From: Rhynochetos jubatus
Lineage: Eukaryota > Chordata > Aves > Eurypygiformes > Rhynochetidae
DNA: 64,000 nt
Direction of reading: 5' to 3'
Assembly (NCBI GenBank): GCA_027574665.1
Contig: CM050659.1
Location: 21,119,001-21,183,000 of the forward strand
Shown here piece after piece: positions 14,981 to 27,629 of the stretch (position 1 is the first letter of the stretch; every line of letters begins with the position of its first letter). The notes under the pieces are model-generated. The model ran no database searches and was not told the DNA's origin. It saw nothing but the letters and a program-made list of their open reading frames with translations. The translations under genes and the position numbers were made by a program.

Positions 14981-17900
14981 ATGCCCGCTCTCATTAAACA
15001 TTTTGAGATCCTCAGAGGAAAGCTGCTGAGCAGCAGCAAACTTTCTTTTTCAGCTCTTACATGGAGACAGAGAGGTTGGCTAGTAATCCTGCAGAGTGCT
15101 TTCCTCCCCTTCCAAATCTTAGCTTCCCTCTGTATGCCGCTGCGGTCACCAAGGAACTGGGTGGCTGGCACCATCTATCAGTTTTCTTTTTCTCCCTCAG
15201 ACCTCGAGTTGTCTATCCACTCAGGACAACGGGAGGACACATCACCTTGCAGTGACAGTGGTGCAAGAGGCAGGGATGGCACCACGGGGCTGGCACACAC
15301 CCCAAACCTATGCACAACAAGCACACCGGATCCCGTGACAGCTCCTGCTTGCACACACTGCATTCCCTGCCTCCTCCCAGCTCGTTTTGCTGCCTTCTCT
15401 GTTTTGCGGGTGGCAAACAGCCTTGTTTTCAAGCAACTTCATAGTGGGTCGGCCCTGGCTGGTGCCCAGAGCTGCTGTATCCCTCCCACTCCTCAGATGG
15501 ACAAGGGAGAGATACTTTGCTACCCGTTCCCATGCCTGGGAATGCCAGGAAGCTTATTCTTAGGGGTGAGTAGTGCTCCTGCAAGCTCGCCCCATGGCCT
15601 CTGGTGGGAAGGCACTGACAGATGAGAAATCGCTGTGATATACTGCTGACATAACAAACACATGAAAGTTTGAGGTAATCTGGCATTATTCAGCAGCCCT
15701 GAAATTACCGTTCAAGGAGATCTCCAGCAGCCTCTTAAAGACGCAAACTTTTCATCCTTTATTATTTGGAAAATACATCCCACACCCAAGGAACCCTTTT
15801 CTTAAATCTAGTCATTTGGGGGTGGAAGACAGAGCACACCTTCCCAAATCGGAGGCACTCCCAGCAACCAGCTTTTTCCTTTCCTCACGACTGGCTCTTG
15901 GCTCAAGCACCCTCCACTGACCGCCTGCTGCAGCACTACCGTGCGGGCAGAGCAGTGCCAGCCCATTTACTGCTTCAGAGATCATAACCAGCTTCTCAAG
16001 CTCCGCTGAGAGACCCAAGGGCAAGCAGCGCAGCTCCCCAAGTCAGGCAGTCGGAGGGAATCTTTACGCACAATCCAATAGCACATGACAGACGGCATCC
16101 CTGCAGGGTACATTTATGTATAAGGAAAGAGGGTAATAAAAGCGCCTGATCATTGCTCCCTAAAATACAATGACTTAAACAACTGCAGCGATGGTCTGTA
16201 ATAAACGCACCATTCAATGCCATTCTGGGACTCCCTTTTTTCCCCACACATGCCTTGAACTTTATGATACAGAAATAAGGATAAAATAAATGATCAGCGA
16301 CAAATGGCCTAAACTGAGAACATGAAATCTGAAAAGAGAGGTTAAATATTTAGAAAACTGTAAATGCCCTCCTTTACATTTGAATTTTATCTGATTTGAA
16401 AATGTCGCCATTGAGTCAAGGACAATTTAGAGGCTAAGGAAATTTTTCAGCTGAAACAAGGGACATTTTGGAAAATCAGGTTCAAATGAGAAACATACAC
16501 ATGAAAGCTATTGCTTGGCACTCATCGCAGTCTGCAAGCCTTGAGTGGGCTCTGGGACTCACTTTATTTTGTCAGCGGACATTTTTACACTTGTACTGGA
16601 GACCTCTAAAATTCTGACACTTTCTGCAGCTAGTGGATTTCAGAGATTCCACAGGGAGACTGACTGCAATCCTCCATTCCCTACACTGCCCTGAAGTGAT
16701 GGATCTTCCAGAAAAAATGAGATACATTATTAGCAGCAGCCCTAGATTAGCACCTACCCTACACACTTTTGCGGTGGTGAGGGACTGCCAGGGTCCCCCT
16801 GTATATCCTACTAGCAGAGACTTTCAATCCAAGGTTTTAAGTCCTTGGGGATAGAGTATGAAGGAAGAATTGGCATGGAATAACACAAAGACCTTTCATT
16901 TCACAGAAAGCTAAAACATACGGTAGCATTAAAAGCTCCTCTAGCTAATCTTTGCAAACCCACCCCCAGCAAGCCTAGGTGAAGTCAGCACTGTGTTCAC
17001 TCCCAACAGCTTGTTCACTCTTCATTTTCACTCTTCTGAATACCCCAAACATCCCCCATATAATGCAGTATGACAAGCCACTCTGAATAAGAGTAGAAAA
17101 TCCCCTACGTGATTCATTTACGCTACCACACAATTCTCAGTCACTTTTTTACACCTGAGCAAAATTCGTCTCATTCGTCTAAACAGGCAAGCTATGTGTC
17201 CTGAGCCACCCTGGTTCTTTCTAAATGCTTCATTTTATTAATTCTTTCTATCTTCAGTTCTTGCTTCAGACCAGCGTGCCAGGCTCACCATACATAATTT
17301 CTTTCTGTCCTGCCTGCAGAAGTGTTTGTCTTTCCCATCGCAGCCCAGTTCTACCGGGCCAAGCCCATTTATAATTCCAGATTAGACCTGCACACACGTC
17401 ACCACAGATCCACAGGTCACGGGCGGCGACGCAGAAAAGCACTATCCCTTCTCTGAATGGTGATCCAGATACCTCAGGTCTGACCGAGGAGGAAAAGCTG
17501 TACTTTCTCACAGTCTGCAAACCAAAACCGAGGTTATGCCTAGCAACAAGGGAAAAACTGTGACAAAACACAGAAGAAAACCTACCTGCTAATTTTGAGG
17601 CAAATGCAAAGTTGTGAAGAAACTCACATTTTAAACAGTCCAAGGGTTTTTGAAAACTTGAGGACCTTTGCAGTTTGAAAAGGCTACGTGCTTAACGGCT
17701 TGAATTATCCCAGACAAATGACTACATTTCCCAGGCAGTACAAAAACCTGCGGACTGAGTAATGGCAGCTCACAGGCATACAGAAAATCTGCATCTAACC
17801 CAAGGTAAAAATATAGCAGAAATTAAGCATGGCTGTAAAGCGTTTGTCTTGCAGAAATTTCCCAGAGAGGCCATCCATCAAGTCCTGTAACATGTACAAA

Positions 17901-18400
17901 CATGCTATCAGACCCACGCAACTATTTCTCATCGAGACACTTGGAATTGGTTCACAGGTCTAATTTTGAACAACAATCTAATTTTCAGGAAAAAATTACA
18001 CAGTCGTATGTATTTTAAACCTTTTGATTAAGACACCCTATTTCAATATTCAGTAAGGGCAGTATCAATGATTTAGACATTAACAGCACAAATAAGATAG
18101 ATTTTCAAACAGTATAAGATAATGTGTGGCAAATAACTAATGAGATACTATCAGTGCTTTTGGGTCCTTCTGTATAACAGTAGCTCTTGTACTTGCCCTT
18201 AAAATGCTGCTGCTACATCTCAGTACATCTTTATATCCACCTGTCTTCCTAGAATGTGATATGACCACTTCAAAACTGCAAAGGTATCAGCAGAAGTCAT
18301 GGAGTAAAACACTAGGTGTGGCAGACCAGAAGAGCAAGGCGACCCATACTGGCCTTAAGCTGCAGGACTCTCAAACTTTCCATAACCACCTTTATCTCTC

Positions 18401-18413
18401 TTTTTTTTTTTTT
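18401..18413. repeat. Poly(T) run, T13
   Basis: A 13-base T run. The DNA on either side is not recognisable as a retrocopy or as an element with a poly(A) tail on the minus strand. Confidence 0.9.
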
Positions 18414-20859
18414 AATAATTTTCTCTTAGGGACTTCAGAATTTTTTGACAAAGAGCTAAACTGAAAAATTTTTCATTGTTTTCAACAAAACATTCTTAAC
18501 ATTATGGAGATAAACAGGAAATAACCAGAAAGCTACTTTCCACCAAAATAAAACTTTGACAGAAAAGGTGTATTAATGCTTGCAAGCAGGAGCAGCACAT
18601 TCTTAAACCAACACCGAACACATCTGAATTCTAGTCAGATCTCATCTTTGCTGGTAGAGTATACAAATTTTTTTCATTTGATATCTGTACAATCAAGTGA
18701 TCTGTGTGGTACATATTGAACAAGTAATCAGATCCACAAAAAAACAGAGCCCCTCAAGTGGCTTTCCGATGTCCTGGCTGGCAGTGAAGAATTACTGAGA
18801 AGAGATTAAGACTCCCAATAAGAGGCAGAAAGACAAGACATGCAGTTGGACTGTAATAGCTTCTGCTCCTCCCTTTCTGCCAGACACACAGGGAACATTA
18901 ACTATCAGAGCTGTGAACCCATCGCATTTCAAACACTGAATTAAAAAACCAGTCATTTTCCAGGTGACACGACAGGCCCAAGAATGTACTCCTCTGTTGG
19001 CCAGCTCTCCCGCACCACCACAGCCACACAAAGCTGCAGGAGGAAGATCCAACAGAATCAGGAAGATGTGCAAGGTACAAAATGCATGATCAGGGCATAG
19101 CCCCGGGCTCTTGGTGTAGCTCCCTGGATAATCCACTGCTTTGAACAAAAGTAAAAGCATTACTGCATAACCAATTTGTCCCCATTCACTGTGGGGACAT
19201 GGGGAACATTTGCTATTTGTACCACTGATGAGCCATCATCCATGATGCAACACTTCTCAGCTTGCCTCAGAACGAAAAAGGCTGTTCTCATGTTAAAATC
19301 ATGTCTATTATTACAAGTGAAAGATGCCTAAATAGCATGCTGGTGCAGAGACCTACTCTGGGTTGAACATATTATTGGCTTCAATGTCACACAGGCTCAG
19401 AGAAAGAGCCCACCAAATCAGACAAAGCTGATTTCACAAAGAGAAACACTTTTAAGAATGACCCATGATTACAGAACAGGTTTTGAGGCACCACCACTTT
19501 TACTCGGGACATGGCCTTAAGCAAGGACTTTATGAATTTTCATAGAGCAAACCAGGATCCTATCTGTGCAGTAAGCAAACTTTCACGTCAAAATTCACCA
19601 AGCATAAAATTGCTTTCTGCTCCGTTTATCTGGAGGCATAGTCGACTAAGCCGTGTTGCAATCTGAGTATTTCCCACACCCTCTTGTACGTTTCTTAAGG
19701 CTCACACCATCAGACCAGTTTCTCTCTCTCTGAACTACACTGTAATTTCTATTCTACACCTGGAGCTGAATTCTGTAGTTCCAAGCTGAAGTCCATAAAA
19801 AGGGATACCAAAATTAAAAGTTCTCCACAGATGAAACGCAAGGGTTGCTTTCTGAATCACAGAAACCACCACTCCAGCTTCTTGTACTAGCATTACTAGG
19901 TCAGCTCAAGAAAAGCCACATCCTCCAACTTTACTCATAGGTTGCTGGTTGAAACCTCTGTGAGAGTTCTTACTTCCCTTACATCTTAGTCCACACCACC
20001 TCCACGAGATTCACACTGATCTATAACAGACCAGGCAAAAAATGGAAATATAACAAAGGAGCTAGTCAAGCTGGTTATGGGCTTTGAGTGATCTTCAGAG
20101 CTCCACCTGAGATTTCCTGACCCAAATTATTATATGAACTATGGGGATGCTTTTCACTCCCCTGATAACCGTAGCTGCTGCTGGAAGATTCCCCAGCACT
20201 ATTCTGTGCACCACCAGTCACGCCGGTGCTGCTACAACCAAGCATCCTTCTCCAGTGCCTCAGCTGGATTTTCAGAGCTCTTTAAGTCGTTTTTACTGCT
20301 AAAACCTGGTGGGACCAGACTCATCATTCGGTGGGTTGAGGTGATCTTATTTACTGTCTTGTGCTCAAAGATTCTCCCACAACAGGACACACAAAAAGCA
20401 ACAGCATCAACCAGCCCAGGATGGACAAGGACAGCACAACCTTGACTGTACTCCAGTGATATTTTATGGCATAGGGCAGGAAATGGAAAGGATTCCACTC
20501 CAGGCATATCAATAAGCTGCATGAATTGGCTGAGGTGTTTGCTATAAAATAACTTATTTCTGTCTCTGCAAGGATCTGTATAAATAACATCAACATCATT
20601 CATGTTTTTTTCCCCTCCTGATGGCTTATGCTGCTATTACACTCACTTGGCCCAGCCATCTACCACAGCTGACCAGTGCAGGACTCTGTGCAGTAACTCC
20701 ATCTTTTCCTCATAGCTCCACACCAAGCTGCAACGTGGTGAAATAGCTCTGTCACTCAACTTACAGATGCAGACAGAGATCCAGTTACTCTGAATCCTCC
20801 AGGGTTACTTTGCTCAATCTGTTTCACTCCAAGGGTGAAGAATGAATGCTTTGCATTCA

Positions 20860-20891
20860 CTTTCTTTTTCCTTTTCTTTCCTCCCTTTTCT
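20860..20891. repeat. Pure pyrimidine tract
   Basis: Thirty-two consecutive C/T bases made of T-runs broken by single or paired C. It is low-complexity sequence and could adopt unusual structure, but no gene context gives it a role. Confidence 0.9.
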
Positions 20892-22400
20892 AAGTCGAAG
20901 GAAATGAAGCCACACATCTATTCCAATTATTACTACTATCTAAAACCTTTCCAATAACAAGGCATATGGACAGCTAAACATGCACAAACTAATCAGCTTT
21001 TACTGCCTGATAAAGTGTCACACTTGTCGTGTTCCCTGATCAGCCGAGCTTATTAGTTCGCTGCATATGACGGTCACAAATTTGCATCTATTAACCACTG
21101 TCTGGAGATTTAAAAGCTTCCTGTTCTGCAAAGATTATCCATCAATGGAAACAATTCTTAAGGGAGAGAAAAGAATAAGTTACTTCAGCGCGAGCTTTGC
21201 TAGGCAGGCCCTGTTGGATTTATCATCTTCAATCTCTTACACTGACTGAAGCCATTGCAGCGGATTTTACTCAACTATCTCAGAACTTATTAGCAGTGTG
21301 TTAGTAATAGTTGTACTAAACACTCTCCTGAATCCTTAAGAACCTAAATCAAACGTGACTTTTTTTTTGTTGTTGTAAAATACCAGTTTACGTGCTCCTA
21401 AAATCAAGTATGTACCCGAGCAGACGTGAAGCAGAAGATCCACCTTTAGCAATTTCAGAAACTGCTTCAAGGCGCCGTGTGATTGCCATGCCATCCAAGG
21501 CCCAGTCACAGAGGGAGGAAGCAGAGGTGGCAGGACAGGGCAGGCTCTCGCCCCTCTGCATATGATGGCCAGCCAAGAGGCTCTACCTCTAGAAGGGAGT
21601 AACTAGGGCTTTTATTATTCTTAATTTTACACCTTAGAAGAATGGAATAAAGGTGAAAAATCCTCTTTAGAGTGTTGCTGGAGCTTCTTGTTCTCCATCT
21701 CTTCCCCTTGGAGCGAGGGAGCTCACATCATCTCTGCTGTTCCACTGTTGTCAGTGGCTCCCGCTGCCCACGGTGTTGGTGAAGCACTCAGTCCTCTTTC
21801 TTCAAATGAGTTAACATGAAATTTTTTTAAACTAAAAGCCCTTTGTCATGTCTCAGTCTGCAAAGTGTCCTTGTGGGGATTTTCCTCCTCCCCTCACCCC
21901 CTTCACAATTTAGTTGTCTCGTGTTTTGGGATGTTTGTTACAGACTCACGCTTTCTCTGGAATACTGCACCCACTACGGTCTCCTCCTCAGCAACCCACA
22001 AGTGCATCGTTAAAATGCATGGCCCCCTTCATCCCAAATGTACCATTTATCATACTTAATTTCATTTTCAAGAGATTCTGGGTGCAACTCTACTCACCAG
22101 CACAGGCCCGCATGGTGCCACACTCCCCTGCATAGCAAGTAACCAACTCCTCATCTCAAGCATGCACTTCTCCGTTCTAATGCACAGATATGCAGTCAAT
22201 CTCCAAAAATAAATTACGGATAATCTTTATCTATTTACATATTCCAAGCAGGAGAAGGAACAACTGCAAATCAGAGCCAAATATTTTATCTTGCAAGCGT
22301 CAGGGCTAACCCACGTGGGGTTCTATATTGTTGATTCAATCTGGCTTCATTTTATTTTCTTGATAGTGCCAGTCTTTCCTTCTCATTATTACCTTCAGCC

Positions 22401-22660
22401 AGAAGACAAAGAAAAAAAGGCTGATACTTATTCCAGCCATGAATCAGCAAACAGAAGACAGGACATGAGCATTCAGGCTGGCATCTTCCCTAAAGAGATT
22501 AATTGTGGCAAGCTTGCTTGGCCTTCTGCCGCTTTATACTCCTGCATAACAATCTCTGCATGGCATTTCCGTTAGCCATCCTGCCCCTCCAAATGAGGGG
22601 AGATAGTTAGTGTAATTGTGCTCTCTAACAAGTCGAAAAGAGGGAATTAGCTGCCCTTTA
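22401..22660. promoter_or_regulatory. Candidate conserved non-coding element
   Basis: Complex, non-repetitive sequence with a 'gagattaattgtggcaagc' core (22495-22513), further TAAT-type cores near 22610-22650, and no usable open frame across its centre. It has the look of a conserved enhancer core. The evidence is texture alone, so this is a pointer for alignment rather than a firm call. Confidence 0.2.
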
Positions 22661-25600
22661 CTATCTGCTCAGGTCAGCTAATCCTCAGGGTGGTCAGGCA
22701 AGTTGCAGAGGCAATGTCATATAGAAATCACATCAGGCAGACAGAGGGGCGAGTTCATTACCAGCACTCGTACGAGCTGCCTCCAAATCCAGAGTGTGAG
22801 GCAGGAGTCGGGGAGAGGGACAACAAGGCTGGGTGGGGGTGGGTGTATAAATGGCTGGCTGCTTTCTCCAATCCTTGCTGTATTTCCAAGCAAGTATCCC
22901 TATTCAGAGTCATATCTGAGTAAAATAACATACAGATTGCAAAGCTCAACACACTTGAGGTGATGTCTTTCAATAAATGCATTATAGCATCTAGCGACAT
23001 TTATGCAGGCACTGGTACCATTGGTGCTGCTCACAAATAAACATAGCTGCTCAGGCTAACGCTGCACCTCCCTTACTTATTCCAATCTCCACAAAGATCT
23101 GAGGGGTCTGATCATCACTGAACTAAAACAAAAGCTGGAGCAATCACAAAGCACCTCTGCACAGTGGCCAGTGAGCACCAGGATTTCTGGCAAAAGCATG
23201 AATTATCCATAATGGCTTTTTTGATAACCAGTAACAAAAAGTAACATGGCAGAAGCATCCAGTTAATTGTCAGCAGTCATATACTTCACAGTTGCATGTC
23301 AAATGAAAGAACATGGAGAAAACAGTAACAACTTTGATGTAAGAAGCAGTACTTTCACTCCTTTGCCAGCTATGTCTGCCATTCACAAAGGCAGAGCCAT
23401 GTAACACGTGGAGGAAAAGAAATGTTAACTCCATTACACAGTTAGAGCTGCGTGGTCCAACAAATTGTGCAATAAGAGACCATTATTGCTTATCACCCTG
23501 TCCAGACAACTGACCTGTGCAGCTCAAGCACTGCTATCCCTGACCACAAGGGACTTAGAAGAGATTTACTAGAAAAATTACTGTAATTTTATCATGACTC
23601 TACTTCCAAAACACACAAACAAACCAGGATGAACCAGAGCTGCCACATAGTACCATTTTCTATGAAAACTATGACAGACACCATGTGAAGAAAGTATTCC
23701 CTATTTGTGAGGCCCAAAAGAGAAAGTTGGGCAAACATAACGCTCTCCCATTTAGAGACTGGGAAGCTGAAGCTAATAACCACCACACAGAACCAGACAG
23801 CAGCCAGTGGCCTGGTGTCTCACCCCTCTGCCCCAGCAGTTTATCCTTCACATTGCGCTGCCCCTCCAGACAAGGCAACTAAATATTTATAAAGAATAGA
23901 AGTGGTATTTAGAAGAGGAGAACATTAACTAAGAGAAAAAAAAAGAAACAGACAAAATCTTTTCCAAATTAGAAACACACACACCCCTGCTGTTAAATAT
24001 TCTGTAACCAAGGGTACTGTGCCATTTTCTCAGGTCCTTTTCACCAAAACTACTTAATTCCAGAGGGGATTTAGCTTTACAGGTTTAATTCAGTCTGGGA
24101 AGGTAACAAAAGATAAACCGTTCATTGAGACCATTTCCCTTTACGGCTCTGTTCATGAGACTTGAGCCAAGTTCTGCCCCAGAGAAGAGGCACTCCCAGC
24201 TGCATTGATAGCAAAAATACCACGAGATACAAGTCCCAGTTTAATTGTGACTATTTAAATCACTGCAAAATAAACTGTTTTCCCTGGAGCTTCACGAAGT
24301 AAAATGTAAGTCAAAACTACTTTTTATTCAAGTAAACAAACTGGAAGAATAGACAATCTCGTTAATGAAAAACACTGAAAATAGCTGAAAGAATAATTCC
24401 AAGAGCTGCAAACACGACACACTGTAGAATATGGAGCGGCAGCTGATTAGCAGTCCCATCCTTATTTTGTAATGGTGTGTAATTAGTGGTTTCTTAAAGA
24501 TGCACACGGCATTTCTTCAAACTCAGCACAGGCTCTGTTTGCTAAAGACATTCTTATCTCAAACATGTCGGAATGCCAGGATGTGCCCTTTCTTAAGGCT
24601 GTGTTGCCAAAGAACTACTGTACTGCACTTCAGCACCACTAGGCTCATTCTCTGAAATATCTTTTAGAATGTCACAGAAAGGAGTCTTTTTTAACGTTTC
24701 AGTCATTATCTTTCAGTAAAAAGGAGTGCATAATACCAAGAGTATATTTGCCAAGGAAGCTGGCTGATTTATTTGAATATTTGCACAGCTTTTGCAGCGA
24801 ATCTCCTTCACCATTTCTTCTGCATTTTCAGATCAGAGAAAAAAAAAAACCACTAAGTATTTCAGTAGCATACAAATGGAGCAAACAATACCAGCCTCAA
24901 GGGAGTGGGGAATAAGGAAAAGCCTAAAAATACATACACACAGGAAGAACAGAAATCAACTTTTTTAACTGCGTAAGGGAATAATTTCATGCAATCATGG
25001 ACCTTATTGCAACAGAGTTAGAACAAAACAACACAATATAAGATGTCATACAGCTAAACATAAGCAAAAAAAAGAAGTAACAGGATATACCTGTCTGGTG
25101 AAGTGCTTAACACAATGTGCTAAAAGTTCAGAGTTACAGCATGAAACGAACCCTGGTCCATGTCCCAAAAGTCATCTTACTGTTCACATTACCAATTAGC
25201 CCAATTAGTCTGTAAGAAAACTGTTTTCCATGCCAATGTGAGCTTTTGCATCCGTGTGGGAAATGTCACTGTGCATCCTAATGCCTACAGCAGATAGAAG
25301 GCACACACGTGTATCTGTGGCTGGCTACTTCCCCCCACAGCAGATCCCTTTGTGCAACAAAGGCATTAAGCCTCCACACCGGGGTCCTCCAGAACAATGG
25401 AACTACTGCTGTCCAAAATTCACAGACAAACACTTCAAATGGCATGGAGCTTGCATCTTGGGAAAAGTCAGAGGGATTTCAGCTTGGGAAATCCCACAGA
25501 GAATGAAATTTGGAATTAAGCTGGATGTAAACATGTTCAAGCCCCACTGTTTCCATACCCACACCTCACCCAAATATTTCTGAGAAGGAAGAACATGAGG

Positions 25601-27515
25601 GCTGAACAGCTTTTAAGTGTCCTGCCCTATTTTCAATTGCTTTTTCATCTGGAAGTGTCAAATCACCCATTTCCAACTAATTCCAAGGCAGGCATCAGAG
25701 GGAAACTGCTTGGCTCCCCCTTGGCTCACAGAGAGAAGCAATCAGCCCTCATGGGCAAGCTTTGCTGGGGGAGAGACAAGATTACACCTGTGGGCTGTTC
25801 CCTCCTCCAAAATCTTTCCTGCAAAGCACAGGCACGCGGCTGTGCTTGTGACACTGCTCTTGCCATCTCAGCGCAGGAATGACAGCAGCAAGGTGCACAG
25901 GGACAGAACACTGTTTTCTCTTGTATTCCTGCACAGCCATTTAGAGCCAGACCTCAATCCCAAAATTTTCATACAGATATAAGAAAGTCAACAGTCCAAA
26001 TTATTTTCTTGGGTAGATACCAGAACAGAAGCAAAAATACCAGAGCTAAGGGAGAACAGAGCTGAAAGACAGGAGACAGCAGAACTAAATGGCTTGGAGT
26101 TATCTTTTACACATTCCCTTTGCAATCTGTAATACCAACCCTTCTGTTCATATATAGTAGAATTTTGCATATTGTCAGGTATTTGAGGAAGCAAAACATG
26201 TCAAAGTACATAACATCATATTCTATCTAGCAGAAGACTTTATTCTACTGGCAGAAATACGCAGTCTTTAACTTCTTAAATTGTATGTGCAGCAGCTGAT
26301 GAAATGTCTAACTAAACTTTCACTTCAGGCAGTGAGAAAATGCTTCAAAAATTGTCTATTGAAGTGATGAAGTGCAGGACAGACAAGTGCAATAAGGGGT
26401 ATCCCCATGTGCAACCAGCAGCGTCTCACCTGATGGGAAGGGGCATTGTGGGATTTTCTCTAAGACCTCCAGTTATACCCCCTGGGCATACTACAGACAC
26501 CAGGTCCCGCAGCTAGAAGGGTGCTGGGCAAGACACATGCCCCCAAAGTCCTGCTGAGTCACCATTTTTTCATTAAGGACCCTCCTTAGAAGAGGTCCTT
26601 CTCTCATTTTTCCTCCACCAAGCAGAAGCAAAGTTAAAAGGAAAAGAGGATGCCCTTAGTGACATGATCGGGCGGGGGACAGCCCACGGTGCTGGGCACA
26701 CAGTGCCTGGCACAGATGATTTTTCAGTTTTACCTAGGAACGCGACACAGACTGTGGCCTGCAACTACTACAAGAATAAAGTCTTTTGTGCCATACTGTG
26801 GAGGAGACTACAGCAGATAAGAGACCACTACCCTTCAAAAAGGTGGGAGTTAAAATAGTCCCTCTTAAAACACTCCACACACACCTATCTTCGGTGTTCT
26901 AGCAAGACTTCTGGAGCTGGAATTCATGAGAAGCAAAGCACCACAACGCAGAAGTAGAAAATAAATGGATCTGCTGTTTAACTCTCCTCGTTGGTGACCC
27001 CAGGAAGCTCATTACAATTCTAAAGATTTCCCTTTTGACTCCAGGCAGGTCCCTTACAAGCACAGCCACAAATGAATTTGTAGTTAAAACCAGGTACTCC
27101 AACCTCATGCCTTGAGGTCTTGGTGTGGGACTCTGAATCTTGCCCTTTTTATCACGCTGCCTGTTCAATACCCAGGGAGCAAGACCGGGTGAGCACCAAT
27201 TTTGCAGCAGAAAGTTTTTGTTCAGTGTGCTTTTGGCATGTGCCAAGAGTGCAAGAGCAGTCACAGATGGGAGAACACCTACCTTAGAGCCTCTTATTTC
27301 ACTCAAAAGTCAGCTGGGATCACACTATCTCAGTTCTGTGAAGGCAGAGACAGTCTGGTCCAAAGCAGAACTCTTAGTGCTGGAAAACAAAATTAAAATA
27401 AAGTCATGAGTCAACTGTAGGACTTTAACCACCTTCAGCGTTAGGTGACAGCTAAGCAGACTTTGAGGATCATTGCTTTGGAGGGGGCACCCAAATCCTC
27501 ACTAAGCACCTATCC
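22661..27515. other. Unique non-coding DNA, no gene seen
   Basis: Nothing gene-like is visible. A GT-box-like run followed by TATAAAT (22831-22852) resembles a core promoter but lacks supporting context. The part at 24415-24500 has a TAAT-bearing, complex texture similar to the other enhancer candidates. Open frames at 25254-25583 and 25595-25982 are short and anonymous. Confidence 0.55.
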
Positions 27516-27519
27516 TCAA

Positions 27520-27628
27520 CGTGGGCTCCAGTCTCAATTCTTTGTCTGCAAAAGGGGATAAACAGAATTTGCCTGTTTTGTGGGAGGCTGTGGGGATAGT
27601 GCTAAGATACTGAAAGAGCACCAGTCTT
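27520..27628 (+). repeat. Probable MIR-type SINE fragment
   Basis: The order of blocks follows the 3' half of the MIR core from memory: 'tctcaattctttgtctgcaa' in place of the cctcagtttcctcatctgtaa segment, then 'aaggggataa', a spacer, and a 'gggaggctgtggggat' block in place of the gggttgttgtgaggat segment. MIR-like SINEs are ancient amniote elements and survive only rarely in birds. The tRNA-derived head is not recognisable, so this is a degraded middle-to-3' fragment. The match is by eye and could be to a related old CORE-SINE rather than MIR itself. Confidence 0.45.
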
Positions 27629-27629
27629 A

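Larger units (their letters stand above)
14981..22400. other. Unique DNA with one longer chance-like open frame
   Basis: The longest open frame of the window (14981-15625 plus, 214 codons) is here, in a locally GC-rich patch. Its translation is rich in Ser, Pro, Cys and Leu and shows no signal peptide, domain or motif I recognise. A strong acceptor-like tract ends at 15200 and a donor-like GTGAGT begins at 15566, discussed as a finding. Otherwise the block has a T13 run at 18401-18413, a pure pyrimidine tract at 20860-20891, and no known transposon or RNA gene. Confidence 0.55.

Noticed and set aside
15186-15252. Ig-domain-like string 'GGHITLQ' in a second frame
   Set aside because: The frame stops at once after this string and the flanking residues do not continue an Ig fold.
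22831-22874. GT-box, TATAAAT and initiator-like CCAATCC
   Set aside because: The TATA-to-initiator spacing (about 24 bases) is short and no transcript-like sequence follows.
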